Shown: in pieces, positions 44,490 to 53,566 of the stretch
Position numbering within the stretch: position 1 is the first letter of the stretch
Layout: each line of letters opens with the position of its first letter
NCBI RefSeq assembly: GCF_022601685.1
Contig: NZ_JAKUML010000005.1
Span: 99,125 to 163,124 of the forward strand
Reading direction: 5' to 3'
Length of the DNA stretch: 64,000 nucleotides
Source: Acinetobacter sedimenti
Lineage (GTDB): Bacteria; Pseudomonadota; Gammaproteobacteria; Pseudomonadales; Moraxellaceae
Notes under the pieces: model-generated
The model's input: the letters and a program-made list of their open reading frames with translations, nothing else
Told to the model about the DNA's origin: nothing
Databases searched by the model: none
Translations under genes and position numbers: made by a program

Positions 44490-44897
44490 TTATTTTTCAA
44501 TCATTTGATCTAACTTTTGAATATCCGTTTCAATTTTCCATTTTTCCAAATCATCGACAGGATTTGGCAGGCGACCTTCAAGCCATTCAGCCACGACGTC
44601 AGGTGAAAATTCAGCATGATTACACTGAATCACCCAAGCAAGAAATTCTTTCGCTTCTCCATTCATATACGGTGGCGGTGAGACAGGTAAAAACTGTGTC
44701 GGCAAGCGTTCATTGGTCGAGAGATAGTTCAAGACATGTCCAAGCTCTTGCACAGTCTGCCAAGCCAAAGGATGTTCTACATCAATTTTAAACTTGACCC
44801 ACCACGCATGCTCACCATCTGCGCCATGAGCGATTAAACCTTGTTCTCCAATACTTGGGACACGCTTTAGAAAATTCGTAATTTGTTCAAAGTTCAA
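44490..44897 (-). CDS. Conserved hypothetical protein
   Basis: A 135-residue acidic soluble protein convergent with tcdA. It has no signal peptide or membrane segment. Visible features are EHAWWVKFKIDVEHPLAWQTVQELGHVLNYLS and FLPVSPPPYMNGEAKEFLAWVIQC, a compact alpha/beta pattern with Trp-rich strands. I do not recognise a family; it looks like a genus-specific conserved gene. The start is the only good ATG. Confidence 0.6.
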   Translation of the reverse strand: MNFEQITNFLKRVPSIGEQGLIAHGADGEHAWWVKFKIDVEHPLAWQTVQELGHVLNYLSTNERLPTQFLPVSPPPYMNGEAKEFLAWVIQCNHAEFSPDVVAEWLEGRLPNPVDDLEKWKIETDIQKLDQMIEK

Positions 44898-45022
44898 CGT
44901 AAAACCTCTACTTTATGTAGTTAAACTACACCATTTTACATATTAGTTCATATAAGTAACTAATATCCATATTTGCTCATAGATTCTTTTGTACAGTATG
45001 TTTATTCAAGAGGACATACACC

Positions 45023-45478
45023 GTGAACAAACAAATTAGTGCAGTGCTTTTAAGTTTATCTATGCTTGCAGGCTCAACCGTTGCTTTTGCAGCGCCACAA
45101 GGTCAAGAGCAAGATAAACATACACAACATCAGAACGTGCAACATCAAAATGCAGCACAGCATTCAAACACAAAGAGTTCAAATACAAAGAATTCAAATA
45201 CTAAGAATCAAAGCAATGAGCGTAAAGCACAAGCAGATCAACGTAAAGGGCAAACTGCACAAAAATCACCTGCTCAGGTGAAAAAAAGCAGCAAGCAACA
45301 AAGCCAATATAAGTCAGGTCAACGCTTGCCAAAGCAATACCGTGATGACTTTGTCGATTATAAAAAGCATAAACTTCCGAAACCACCAAAAAATCAGCGT
45401 TGGGTGAAAGTCGATGGTGATTATGTCTTGATCTCAGTGGCTACTGGCGTGATTGCGAGTATCATCTTAGGTTCTTAA
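45023..45478 (+). CDS. RcnB-like periplasmic protein (first of a pair)
   Basis: A 151-residue secreted protein. GTG start with AAGAGGA eight bases upstream; signal peptide NKQISAVLLSLSMLAGSTVAFA. The central region (about 25-90) is a low-complexity Gln/His/Asn/Lys linker, and the C-terminal LPKPPKNQRWVKVDGDYVLISVATGVIASIILGS is the RcnB-type domain (DUF/RcnB), named for a periplasmic nickel/cobalt homeostasis protein. The 'GVIASIILG' end could form a short membrane-like helix. The next gene is a homologue. Confidence 0.75.
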   Translation: MNKQISAVLLSLSMLAGSTVAFAAPQGQEQDKHTQHQNVQHQNAAQHSNTKSSNTKNSNTKNQSNERKAQADQRKGQTAQKSPAQVKKSSKQQSQYKSGQRLPKQYRDDFVDYKKHKLPKPPKNQRWVKVDGDYVLISVATGVIASIILGS

Positions 45479-45497
45479 TTCGCAAAAAAAGTGTGAG

Positions 45498-45530
45498 AAA
45501 CCGAATGCTCCATAAGAACATTCGGTTTTT
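45498..45530 (+). terminator. Terminator after the first RcnB-like gene
   Basis: AAACCGAATG and CATTCGGTTT form a ten-base stem over an 11-base loop, followed by TTTTCTTTT. Confidence 0.85.
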
Positions 45531-45732
45531 CTTTTGGTGAAAATCGAATTGGCAGAACCGAGTTGGCAAAAACGAATTAGTAGCTGAGGTCATACTAGTG
45601 GGGGATAAAGTGTAGAAATGTATGATTGCAAGACTACATTACTTTACATTTTAAAGCATGAATTTAACCGACATCCATATTTGCTTGATTTTTTCAGCCT
45701 ATATTAAAACGATTCCAAAAAGGAGAATAATC

Positions 45733-46119
45733 ATGAATAAGTCAATAAGTGCAATTGTACTGAGTTTGACGATGCTTGCGGGTTCAAGTGTAGCCTTTGC
45801 TTCGCCACCGTCACATGCGCCTGCTTGGGGTTATCACAAGGATCATGATCACTATCGAAGCTATGAGCGTAACCGCTACGATAACCACATTCACAAACAT
45901 AGCCATAAAGCGAGCAAGTATGAGAAAAAACATGCACGCTATCATCGTGGCGATCGCTTAGAGGATCGTTATCGCAACAGCCGTTATTATGTGAATGACT
46001 GGGAAAAGCGTCATCTATCAAAACCACCGAGAGATCATCGTTGGGTAGACGTCGATGGTGAATATCTGTTGATCTCTGTAGTGACAGGTGTCATTGCTAG
46101 CGTGCTTTTGGGTTCTTAA
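45733..46119 (+). CDS. RcnB-like periplasmic protein (second of a pair)
   Basis: A 128-residue paralogue of the preceding gene. The ATG at 45733 after AAAGGAG gives MNKSISAIVLSLTMLAGSSVAFA as signal peptide; an in-frame ATG at 45658 is 25 codons upstream. The linker is rich in His, Tyr and Arg (HAPAWGYHKDHDHYRSYERNRYDNHIHKHSHK) and could bind Ni/Co/Cu ions. The C-terminus LSKPPRDHRWVDVDGEYLLISVVTGVIASVLLGS matches the pair's. It is likely a duplicated gene that diverged in the linker. Confidence 0.75.
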   Translation: MNKSISAIVLSLTMLAGSSVAFASPPSHAPAWGYHKDHDHYRSYERNRYDNHIHKHSHKASKYEKKHARYHRGDRLEDRYRNSRYYVNDWEKRHLSKPPRDHRWVDVDGEYLLISVVTGVIASVLLGS

Positions 46120-46143
46120 ACATCCCAATGGATAAATTTCCAT

Positions 46144-46176
46144 TTAAATGAAAAGAAGATGGTGAGTTAAGCTAAC
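46144..46176. terminator. Hairpin at the psiE stop
   Basis: GAAGATG-TGAGTTA and TAACTCA-CATCTTC form a strong imperfect stem overlapping the last five psiE codons and its stop. It lies between two convergent genes and may terminate both. Confidence 0.55.
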
Positions 46177-46655
46177 TCATCATCTTCTGGTCGTGGGGTT
46201 TTGCCGATAGGTAGCTCACGATCAGTTTGCTTACTGCGGATTACCGAAGGGTAGTTCCATGAGGCAAAACGTACCACCAAAATCGCAAAGGCGAGCAACA
46301 GTATCGCACCAGTAACGATGAACAAATCCCAATCTGCTTTATGATCGTGTTGAATATCGGCAATGAGTAATCGAGTCAATGCGGTGATCGCTACATATAT
46401 CAAGAATCGCACAGGCATGTGATTGGTTTTGAAGTAAATCCCAACCATTGCTCCCAATTCCAAATAAATAAAAAGCAAAAGTATGTCGTCAATGGTGGCG
46501 AATTTTTTAATGGTAAAAATATCAATCGTCGTATGCACAGCTGACCAAATCACCATACAGCCAATCAACGCCAACATTAAGTAATGAAAGGCTTCAACTA
46601 GATAATGACCAATATCATCCAAGGCACTTTCGATCTTTTTAATTTCTCGTTTCAT
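46167..46655 (-). CDS. psiE: PsiE-family inner-membrane protein
   Basis: A 162-residue protein with four membrane helices and the PsiE family spacing (FHYLMLALIGCMVIWSAVHT, ILLLFIYLELGAMVGIYFKT, RFLIYVAITALTRLLIADIQHD, WDLFIVTGAILLLAFAILVV). PsiE is induced by phosphate starvation in E. coli; its role is unclear. The ATG at 46655 is preferred to a TTG directly before. It is the convergent neighbour of the RcnB pair. Confidence 0.88.
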   Translation of the reverse strand: MKREIKKIESALDDIGHYLVEAFHYLMLALIGCMVIWSAVHTTIDIFTIKKFATIDDILLLFIYLELGAMVGIYFKTNHMPVRFLIYVAITALTRLLIADIQHDHKADWDLFIVTGAILLLAFAILVVRFASWNYPSVIRSKQTDRELPIGKTPRPEDDELA

Positions 46656-46777
46656 CAATACGCTTCACATCATAGGAAAATAAAGTAGCAAAATAGCAAA
46701 ACTGCTGATGATGAAAGTTAAGCGAAATATATGCCAATCTTGTGAATTGAAGTGAATTTTCGTGTTGATGGGCATAA

Positions 46778-46803
46778 AAAAACCTGCTCGGAAGCAGGTT
46801 TTT
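46778..46803 (-). terminator. Terminator after the first acyl-CoA dehydrogenase gene
   Basis: Perfect arms AAAAACCTGCT and AGCAGGTTTTT around CGGA lie just past the stop codon. Confidence 0.9.
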
Positions 46804-46826
46804 ATGTTAATGGTACTGTCAACAAA

Positions 46827-48608
46827 TTAAGACTGATTGGTAAAGTAGTCTGCATCAAAGCCCATCACCAAGTCTGTGCTCGATTGGATACGAACTAAAC
46901 GTGCTTTCAAATCAGGTAAGATGCGTGCAACGAAGTAGCGTGCAAGTTGTACTTTATTGGCAAAGAACTCGCCATCTTTTTGGCTTGCAGCATTGGCAAT
47001 TTTTGCAAACATGTAGCTAAAGCTAAGTAGACCAACTGCGTGTAGATAATCTACCGCCACACCATTTGAGTAATCTGCATTTTCTTTAGACTGCTCAAGG
47101 ATGTACTGCGTGATAGACTCAACTTCGGTTGCAGCATCAAGTGTTGCATCTTTGATAAAGTTCAAGTCTGAACCTAATTGATTCACTTCGTCACGGATTT
47201 CAGCGATATATTCAGCGATGAATGCACCACCACACTTAATGGTTTTACGACCGATCAAATCTTGTGATTGAACGCCGTTGGTGCCTTCGTAGATTTGTGA
47301 AATACGTAAATCACGGATACATTGTTCCATGCCCCATTCACGAATATAACCATGACCACCGAAGACCATTTGTGCATCCAAAGTCGCTTGGAATGCAGTA
47401 TCTGTCAAATACGCTTTAGCAATTGGTGTTAGAAGTGCAACACGGTTGTTGGCTTTTTTCACTGCTTCGGCATCTGTAGAAAACTTAGTAATGTCAAGTT
47501 GTTGACCGACGTACACAGCGAAAGCACGAGAAGCTTCATTGTTTGCACGAACATTGAGCAACATACGACGTACATCACCGTGTACCAAGATGCTATCAGC
47601 TGCTTTATCCGGTGATTTTGCACCAGTCGCACTACGACCTTGAATACGATCAGTTGCGTATTGTGCAGCATTTTGATAAGCAAACTCAGATGCGCCAATC
47701 CCTTGAATACCCATTGATAGACGTTCGTAGTTCATCATGACGAACATGGCAGCAAGCCCTTCGTTTTCTTTACCGACGAGGAAGCCTTTTGCAGCGTCAA
47801 AGTTCATCACACAAGTTGCAGAGGCTTTGATACCCATTTTGTGTTCGATTGAACCTGGACTGACCGCATTGCGTCCGCCTATCGAACCATCTTCATTGAC
47901 CATGAATTTTGGAACGATGAACAGTGAAATACCACGAGAGCCAGCAGGGGCATCAGGTGTTTTTGCAAGCACAAGGTGGATAATATTTTCCGCCAAGTCA
48001 TGATCGCCACCAGTGATAAAGATTTTAGTCCCTGTGATGTTGTATGAGCCGTCAGCATTTGGCTCAGCTTTGGTTTTGATGATACCTAAGTCTGTACCTG
48101 CATGTGGTTCAGTCAAGCACATCGTACCTGACCATTCACCTGAATAGATTTTTGGCAAATACGTTTCTTTTTGTTCTTGAGAGGCATAGCTACTGAGTGC
48201 CATGCCAGCGCCGACAGAAAGTAGTGGATACAACAGGAATGATGGGTTGGTGGCAAACAGCATCTCATCTGCAAGTACAGTCAGCATTTTTGGCATTGCT
48301 TGACCGCCCCATTCTTCGTCTGCACCTAGACCGATCCAACCGCCTTCTGCGTATTGACGGAAAGCATCTTTGAATCCTGTAGGCGTGAACACATCACCAT
48401 TTTCCCAACGTGCGCCTTCCTCATCACCTGTACGGTTGAGTGGCAGGGTGACACCTTGAGCAAACTTTGCCATTTCTTCTAAGATGGCTTCAGCTGTTGC
48501 TGAGTCAACGTGCGCTAATTTTTCATTGGCTTGCCAGAATTGATCGGCATTGAAAACATCGTTAAGGATAAAGCGCATATCCGTAAGTGGCGCATTATAA
48601 ACTGGCAT
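46827..48608 (-). CDS. Acyl-CoA dehydrogenase (C-terminal-extended type)
   Basis: A 593-residue FAD enzyme of the roughly 600-residue group that includes 3-methylmercaptopropionyl-CoA dehydrogenase (DmdC) and Pseudomonas FadE homologues. Flavin/substrate segments MCLTEPHAGTDLG, KIFITGGDHDL and the QIYEGTNGVQSQDL block, with a Glu base, are present. Likely catalyses the first step of beta-oxidation of medium or long acyl-CoAs. It is downstream of a paralogue on the same strand but separated by a terminator, so it has its own promoter. Confidence 0.9.
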   Translation of the reverse strand: MPVYNAPLTDMRFILNDVFNADQFWQANEKLAHVDSATAEAILEEMAKFAQGVTLPLNRTGDEEGARWENGDVFTPTGFKDAFRQYAEGGWIGLGADEEWGGQAMPKMLTVLADEMLFATNPSFLLYPLLSVGAGMALSSYASQEQKETYLPKIYSGEWSGTMCLTEPHAGTDLGIIKTKAEPNADGSYNITGTKIFITGGDHDLAENIIHLVLAKTPDAPAGSRGISLFIVPKFMVNEDGSIGGRNAVSPGSIEHKMGIKASATCVMNFDAAKGFLVGKENEGLAAMFVMMNYERLSMGIQGIGASEFAYQNAAQYATDRIQGRSATGAKSPDKAADSILVHGDVRRMLLNVRANNEASRAFAVYVGQQLDITKFSTDAEAVKKANNRVALLTPIAKAYLTDTAFQATLDAQMVFGGHGYIREWGMEQCIRDLRISQIYEGTNGVQSQDLIGRKTIKCGGAFIAEYIAEIRDEVNQLGSDLNFIKDATLDAATEVESITQYILEQSKENADYSNGVAVDYLHAVGLLSFSYMFAKIANAASQKDGEFFANKVQLARYFVARILPDLKARLVRIQSSTDLVMGFDADYFTNQS

Positions 48609-48714
48609 ATTGAGTTACCTATTTTGAATGTCTAAATAGTCTGACACTTGGATGTGTTGACTATCAGTTGAACCATAAAAATTTTAACAACAGAATTATA
48701 AGCGATCAGCCAAT

Positions 48715-48744
48715 AAAAAGGCTGACACATCAGTCAGCCTTTTT
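48715..48744 (-). terminator. Terminator between the two acyl-CoA dehydrogenase genes
   Basis: AAAAAGGCTGAC and GTCAGCCTTTTT arms around ACATCA form a perfect 12-base stem with A/T tails. Confidence 0.9.
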
Positions 48745-48802
48745 ACACTTTTTATTTCAAGATTTGACGAAGTATCAAATCAGAAATCGCAACATCATCA
48801 TT

Positions 48803-50605
48803 TTAGATAATGAAGTCATCCGCAGCCAATGCAGCAAGTGGTGCATTACCAGATGCCATCACTGCAACGTGTGACTTAGTACGTGGCAAGATTTTGCTGA
48901 AATAGAAGCGAGCAGTGGTCACTTTTGCATTGTAGAATGCAGTTTCAGTTGAACCTTCAGCCAATTTTTGCTGTGCAAGACGTGCCATGTCAGCCCAGAA
49001 GTAAGCCAATGTCACATAACCCGCATAGTACATGTAGTCAACTGCAGCAGCACCAACTTCGTCAGGACTTTGCATTGCTTTCATACCGATCTGCATGGTG
49101 ATCTCGCCCCATTCTTTGTTGAGTGCAGCAAGTGGCTCTACAAATTCTTTCAAATCTGCATTGTCTTTGTTTGCTTCACAGAACTTGTGAATGATCTTGG
49201 TGAAATCTTTCAGCATTGCACCTTGAGTTTGCAATACTTTACGACCTAACAAGTCAAGTGCTTGGATCTCAGTTGTACCTTCGTAGAGACACGCAATACG
49301 TGTATCACGAACGATTTGTTCCATACCGTGTTCAGAGATAAAGCCGTGACCACCGAATACTTGTACGCCGTGCTTCGCAGATTCTGAACCAGTTTCAGTC
49401 AAGAATGCTTTTGCAATTGGTGTCAAGAATGACAAGATATTGTCAGAGTATTTACGCTCTTCTTCAGTTGCGCCTTGCTCAACGATATCCGCATGCAAAG
49501 ACAAGAAGTAAACAAGTGCACGACCCGCTTCAGCAAATGATTTTTGCGTCAATAGCATGTTACGTACAGCAGGGTGAACGATGATTGGATCAGCTTCTTT
49601 CTCAGGTGCTTTAGGACCAGAAAGTGAACGCATTGCCAAACGGTCACGTGCGTAAGTCACAGAACCTTGGAATGAACCTTCAGAAGCAGAAAGACCTTGT
49701 ACAGCGGTACCGATACGTGCAGTGTTCATGAATGTGAACATGCAGTTTAGACCACGGTTCTCAGGTCCAATCAAATAACCTTTTGCTTGATCGAAGTTGA
49801 TCACGCAGGTTGCGTTACCGTGGATACCCATTTTGTGTTCGATCGAACCACAACGTACGCCATTACGATCGCCAACAGAACCATCAGCATTAACATGGAA
49901 TTTTGGAACGATGAACAGTGAAATACCTTTGGTACCTTTTGGTGCACCTGGAAGACGTGCAAGAACGATATGGATAATGTTCTCAGCCATGTCGTGCTCA
50001 CCCGCTGAGATAAAGATTTTCTCACCAGAGATCGCATAGCTACCGTCAGCTTGAGGTTCAGCTTTAGTACGGATAATACCCAAGTCAGAACCTGCATGAG
50101 ATTCTGTCAAACACATCGTACCAGTCCATTCACCTGAAACAAGCTTAGGAAGATAAGTATTCTTTTGCTCATCAGAACCGTGATGTTCTAAAGTACGTAC
50201 CGCACCGTGCGATAGACCAGGGTACATACCCCAAGCCCAGTTCGACGTACCCACCATTTCTGAGATCACGTTACCAAGAGAAACAGGCAAGCCTTGACCG
50301 CCGTATTGTTCTTCGGCAGCAAGAGATGGGAAGCCAAGCTCGATATATTTTTGATACGCTTCTTTAAAGCCTGTCGGAGTCGTTACAACGCCATCATTCC
50401 AAGTACAACCTTCACGGTCGCCAACTTGATTCAATGGTGCAAGTTCGTTTTCACAGAAATCAGCAGCAGTTTCTAAATATTGATCAACCAATTCACGGCT
50501 TACTGTTTCTGCGTATGCAGGAAGTTTTGCGTAGTGATCACTAGCGTTTAATAATTCATGCAAAACAAATTGCATATCACGTAAGGGCGCTTTGTATTGT
50601 GGCAT
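48803..50605 (-). CDS. Acyl-CoA dehydrogenase (C-terminal-extended type)
   Basis: A 600-residue paralogue of the preceding acyl-CoA dehydrogenase, with MCLTESHAGSDLG, KIFISAGEHDMA, the CLYEGTTEIQALDLLG catalytic block and the same C-terminal domain. GAGGAA eight bases before ATG (MPQYKAPLRDM) sets the start. The two proteins share most of the motif spacing and are probably an ancient duplication; they may differ in chain length. The 480 bases upstream hold no gene. Confidence 0.9.
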   Translation of the reverse strand: MPQYKAPLRDMQFVLHELLNASDHYAKLPAYAETVSRELVDQYLETAADFCENELAPLNQVGDREGCTWNDGVVTTPTGFKEAYQKYIELGFPSLAAEEQYGGQGLPVSLGNVISEMVGTSNWAWGMYPGLSHGAVRTLEHHGSDEQKNTYLPKLVSGEWTGTMCLTESHAGSDLGIIRTKAEPQADGSYAISGEKIFISAGEHDMAENIIHIVLARLPGAPKGTKGISLFIVPKFHVNADGSVGDRNGVRCGSIEHKMGIHGNATCVINFDQAKGYLIGPENRGLNCMFTFMNTARIGTAVQGLSASEGSFQGSVTYARDRLAMRSLSGPKAPEKEADPIIVHPAVRNMLLTQKSFAEAGRALVYFLSLHADIVEQGATEEERKYSDNILSFLTPIAKAFLTETGSESAKHGVQVFGGHGFISEHGMEQIVRDTRIACLYEGTTEIQALDLLGRKVLQTQGAMLKDFTKIIHKFCEANKDNADLKEFVEPLAALNKEWGEITMQIGMKAMQSPDEVGAAAVDYMYYAGYVTLAYFWADMARLAQQKLAEGSTETAFYNAKVTTARFYFSKILPRTKSHVAVMASGNAPLAALAADDFII

Positions 50606-51085
50606 GTGTGTGTTCCTCAATACTGGTTTAACCAGATTTTATTAAAAAATTTGTATTGAACAGGCGATTTCAGTGCGAAGATCAAACCGTTGCCTCATTG
50701 CGCAGGTTTAAAAAACGCAGGATCTGAAAAGTATCTCAATCGTGCTATATATGACGCGACTGCACAAGGGTTTCAAGGCATATCCTTATGACTTCGAAGT
50801 CAAACATTTTCAAATCAACAAAATAATTGCCATTAATGTAAAGAAAAACGCTAAAGATAGATAGTAAAAACATGTCTTGTAATACTTTTTAGAATGCAAA
50901 TTATCTAAATATAAGGTGTTTTATCGCATGACTGTGGCGACACATTCTTATTTATGCAACAAGTTGCATAGATTTGTGTTTTTTAATATAGTGTGTTTAG
51001 AAATTGATCATTCATGATCGCAATCTACAGTATGAAACTGCTGTACAGAACCGTTGTATAGAACAATACTCAAAGGAGTTTGAAA
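50606..51085. other. Intergenic region with a palindromic site
   Basis: This 480-base stretch between divergent genes contains no ORF worth reporting. A perfect palindrome with arms TATGCAAC and GTTGCATA around AA (50954-50971) lies about 115 bases before the NTF2-like gene. It could be an operator. The rest is AT-rich promoter DNA. Confidence 0.5.
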
Positions 51086-51496
51086 ATGAACGTACTCGCA
51101 TCAACAACCCAAGCGTTACAGACATGGCATCGTATGATAGACACTCGTGAAATGTCGCTACTAGATGAGTTACTTGCAGAAGATGTGGTGTTTTATTCAC
51201 CTGTGGCATTCAATCCTTATCCAGGTAAGGCGGTAGTGAGTTTTATCTTGCAAAATGTGATTCAAGTCTTTGAAAATTTTACTTATCACCGTGAATTTAT
51301 GAGTGAAGATGGTCACAATGTGGTGCTTGAGTTTTCTGCCAATGTCGGCGAAGCAAAGCTAAAAGGCATTGATATGATTCGTTTTAATGATCAAGGTCAG
51401 ATTGTTGAGTTTGAAGTGATGATTCGTCCAAAACGTGGACTTGAGGCATTGGCTGCACAAATGGGTGAACGAATTAAATTGTTCCAACCGCAATAA
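51086..51496 (+). CDS. SnoaL-like/NTF2 fold protein
   Basis: A 136-residue cone-fold protein: TTQALQTWHRMIDTREMSLLDELLAEDVVFYSPVAF at the start, FNDQGQIVEFEVMIRPKRG at the end. NTF2-like/SnoaL members include isomerases, dehydratases and ligand-binding proteins; no catalytic residue is confidently assigned. AAAGGAG at 51072-51078 fixes the ATG. It is monocistronic or followed by the YheT-like gene after 140 bases. Confidence 0.8.
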   Translation: MNVLASTTQALQTWHRMIDTREMSLLDELLAEDVVFYSPVAFNPYPGKAVVSFILQNVIQVFENFTYHREFMSEDGHNVVLEFSANVGEAKLKGIDMIRFNDQGQIVEFEVMIRPKRGLEALAAQMGERIKLFQPQ

Positions 51497-51637
51497 TGTA
51501 CTTGAATTCAGATTCATTTTTTTATCTATGAAATGGATTTGAAGATATGCATTATGAATTGAGTTGTTATAGATTGAGCTTTTATTGATTCAGTTTCAAT
51601 TTCTGATGATTTTGCTCATGTGAACGTAGGTGTATTT

Positions 51638-52789
51638 ATGCTGAAATCGAATTTATTCTCCCAAATAAAATGTCGGATTTTACCGAAACTATCGAGTCAA
51701 GTGGAGCGCTGGTCAGGTGCAGAAACGCCAACGCTGTATTATTCGAAGTTAGGTGCATTCCAACAGGTTGAGCTTGATTTACCTCAGCTTACCGTGCCAT
51801 ATCGTCCGACACCGTGGCTCAGCAATACCCATGCGCATCTTCTGTATTTTGATGTGATTCGTAAAAACAATGTGCAATTGGAATACGATCAGATCGAACA
51901 GCTCACCATGCAAGATGGTGGTGTGACGGCGATTGCATGGTATGGCAAAGATTTACCTGCGGATACGCCGACGATTGTGATGATGCACACCATTACAGGT
52001 TCACCTGATTCGATGCGTGAATTGGTCAAAGATTTGCATCGCTATACAGGCTGGCGTGTGGCGTTATGTGTCCGTCGTGGTCATGGTAATCTGCCTATGC
52101 CTGTGGGTAAATTTTGCTTATTCGGCTCACCTGATGATTTGCGTGAGCAGATTGCACATATTCAGCAAAGTTATCCGCAATCGACTTTGTACGGTGTGGG
52201 CAGTTCCGCAGGAACCAGTCTGTTAGTGCGTTATTTGGGTGAAGAAGGTGAGCAATCACCACTGCGTGCTGCCTTTGCTTTGTGTCCAGGTTATGATTTG
52301 GAAACAGGTTTTGATCATATGCATCGCTTTTATAGTCGATATATGGCGAAGAAAGTGCTGAACACATTTGTGCATCCGCATGTATCGGTTTGGCAAAGTA
52401 ATACAGGGTTAAAACAACTCATCGCACAAAAAGAATTGAGCCAATTACATCGTTCATATTTTGAGTTTGCAGGCTATGCAAGCTATGCGGACTATGATCA
52501 AGCGATCAATCCGATTCATGTCTTTGAGCAGATCAAAGTGCCACTCATAATTTTAAATGCAGAAGATGATCCTGTGTGTAATATTCGCAACTTTGATCCC
52601 TATAAAGATCGTGTACGCGAGTTAGATCATGTGATGGTGGTGACCACGAAAAAGGGTAGTCATTGCGGATTTTATGAAGGCATGCGCAATCCTGAAGCAT
52701 GGTCAACCAAGCTGATGGCAGACTTCTTGAAATTACAACATGCTCGTATCTTAAAAGAAGAGAAGACTTCAAAGCTGAAAGCGTCTTAA
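51638..52789 (+). CDS. YheT-family alpha/beta-hydrolase
   Basis: A 383-residue member of the YheT/EMB8 group. RPTPWLSNTHAHLLYF and VMMHTITGSPDSMRELVKDLH precede the nucleophile Ser in YGVGSSAGTSLLVRYLG. The acid is in LNAEDDPVC and the His in TKKGSHCGFYEG. YheT-like proteins hydrolyse esters; no substrate is known. ATG at 51638 (AGGTG six bases upstream) is preferred over a GTG at 51620. Confidence 0.85.
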   Translation: MLKSNLFSQIKCRILPKLSSQVERWSGAETPTLYYSKLGAFQQVELDLPQLTVPYRPTPWLSNTHAHLLYFDVIRKNNVQLEYDQIEQLTMQDGGVTAIAWYGKDLPADTPTIVMMHTITGSPDSMRELVKDLHRYTGWRVALCVRRGHGNLPMPVGKFCLFGSPDDLREQIAHIQQSYPQSTLYGVGSSAGTSLLVRYLGEEGEQSPLRAAFALCPGYDLETGFDHMHRFYSRYMAKKVLNTFVHPHVSVWQSNTGLKQLIAQKELSQLHRSYFEFAGYASYADYDQAINPIHVFEQIKVPLIILNAEDDPVCNIRNFDPYKDRVRELDHVMVVTTKKGSHCGFYEGMRNPEAWSTKLMADFLKLQHARILKEEKTSKLKAS

Positions 52790-52821
52790 TTATTTGTAAT
52801 CTTTAAAGATCAACAGTGATA

Positions 52822-52860
52822 AAAAAATAGTGCAGACCATCGAGGTCTGCACTATTTTTT
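52822..52860. terminator. Terminator between YheT-like gene and His-rich lipoprotein gene
   Basis: A 17-base perfect stem, AAAAAATAGTGCAGACC with its complement, around ATCGA. It is between convergent genes and can act on both. Confidence 0.92.
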
Positions 52861-52897
52861 TTAGATGAAAGATTGAGTATTAGAAAGCGACTTTTAC

Positions 52898-53368
52898 TTA
52901 GTTGCTTGCCGGTGCAGTTGGTGCAACTGGCGCTACTTTTTGATCAGCAATAGTTTTGTCCATACGGGTTGGTTTGAAGCGAACTTGGCATGTACCATCA
53001 AAATTTTTTTCGCCAACTTTAACTGAGATGGTTTGACCAACTTTACCTTCACATGCTTTTTGTAGCGCTTGCATGGTTGCATGACGCTCTGCACGACGAG
53101 TTTGCATTGCTGCTTTTTGTTCTGCAGTGAGTGCTATACGTTTGTCAAAACGACGACCGTCATGATCTCGACCATCTTTGCCATGTTTATGATCAAAGCC
53201 TTTCTGATGATCTTTGTTATGGTGACGCATATCATCACCACGCATTTCTTTACGGTCAGGATGATGATCTGAACGGTCAGCAGGTTTTGGTTGGCTTTGA
53301 CATGCTGCAAGTCCAACGATTGAAACCAATCCCAAACTTGCCACTGCGATTTTTAAAGTATTCATCAT
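52898..53368 (-). CDS. His-rich LTxxQ lipoprotein (Spy/CpxP-like)
   Basis: A 156-residue predicted lipoprotein (lipobox LAAC at residue 23). After the anchor comes a stretch very rich in His, Asp, Lys and Arg (about 30-80), then LTAEQKAAMQTRRAERHATMQALQKAC, an LTxxQ-like motif as in the Spy/CpxP chaperones. The C-terminus contains a VGEKNFDGTCQVRF segment with a second Cys and an Ala/Pro tail. Divergent from baeSR: in E. coli spy is a BaeR target, so coupling is plausible. The His-rich stretch could bind metal ions. ATG at 53365 is an alternative start. Confidence 0.65.
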   Translation of the reverse strand: MMNTLKIAVASLGLVSIVGLAACQSQPKPADRSDHHPDRKEMRGDDMRHHNKDHQKGFDHKHGKDGRDHDGRRFDKRIALTAEQKAAMQTRRAERHATMQALQKACEGKVGQTISVKVGEKNFDGTCQVRFKPTRMDKTIADQKVAPVAPTAPASN

Positions 53369-53566
53369 AAGTATCCTTAATAATAAACGCGCATAAAAGT
53401 GTGTGATCTAAAGCATTCTTATGCATTTTAGAATATGCAAAGATTAAACAAACATGATGTAGAAACAATGGAGAGCGTTTGAATAAGATGTTGGTTACAA
53501 TACAGATTATGAAGAGATTTTTCAGCGTTTAAATTTGCGGTCGAAAATTTTAAAAAGGACAAAACT

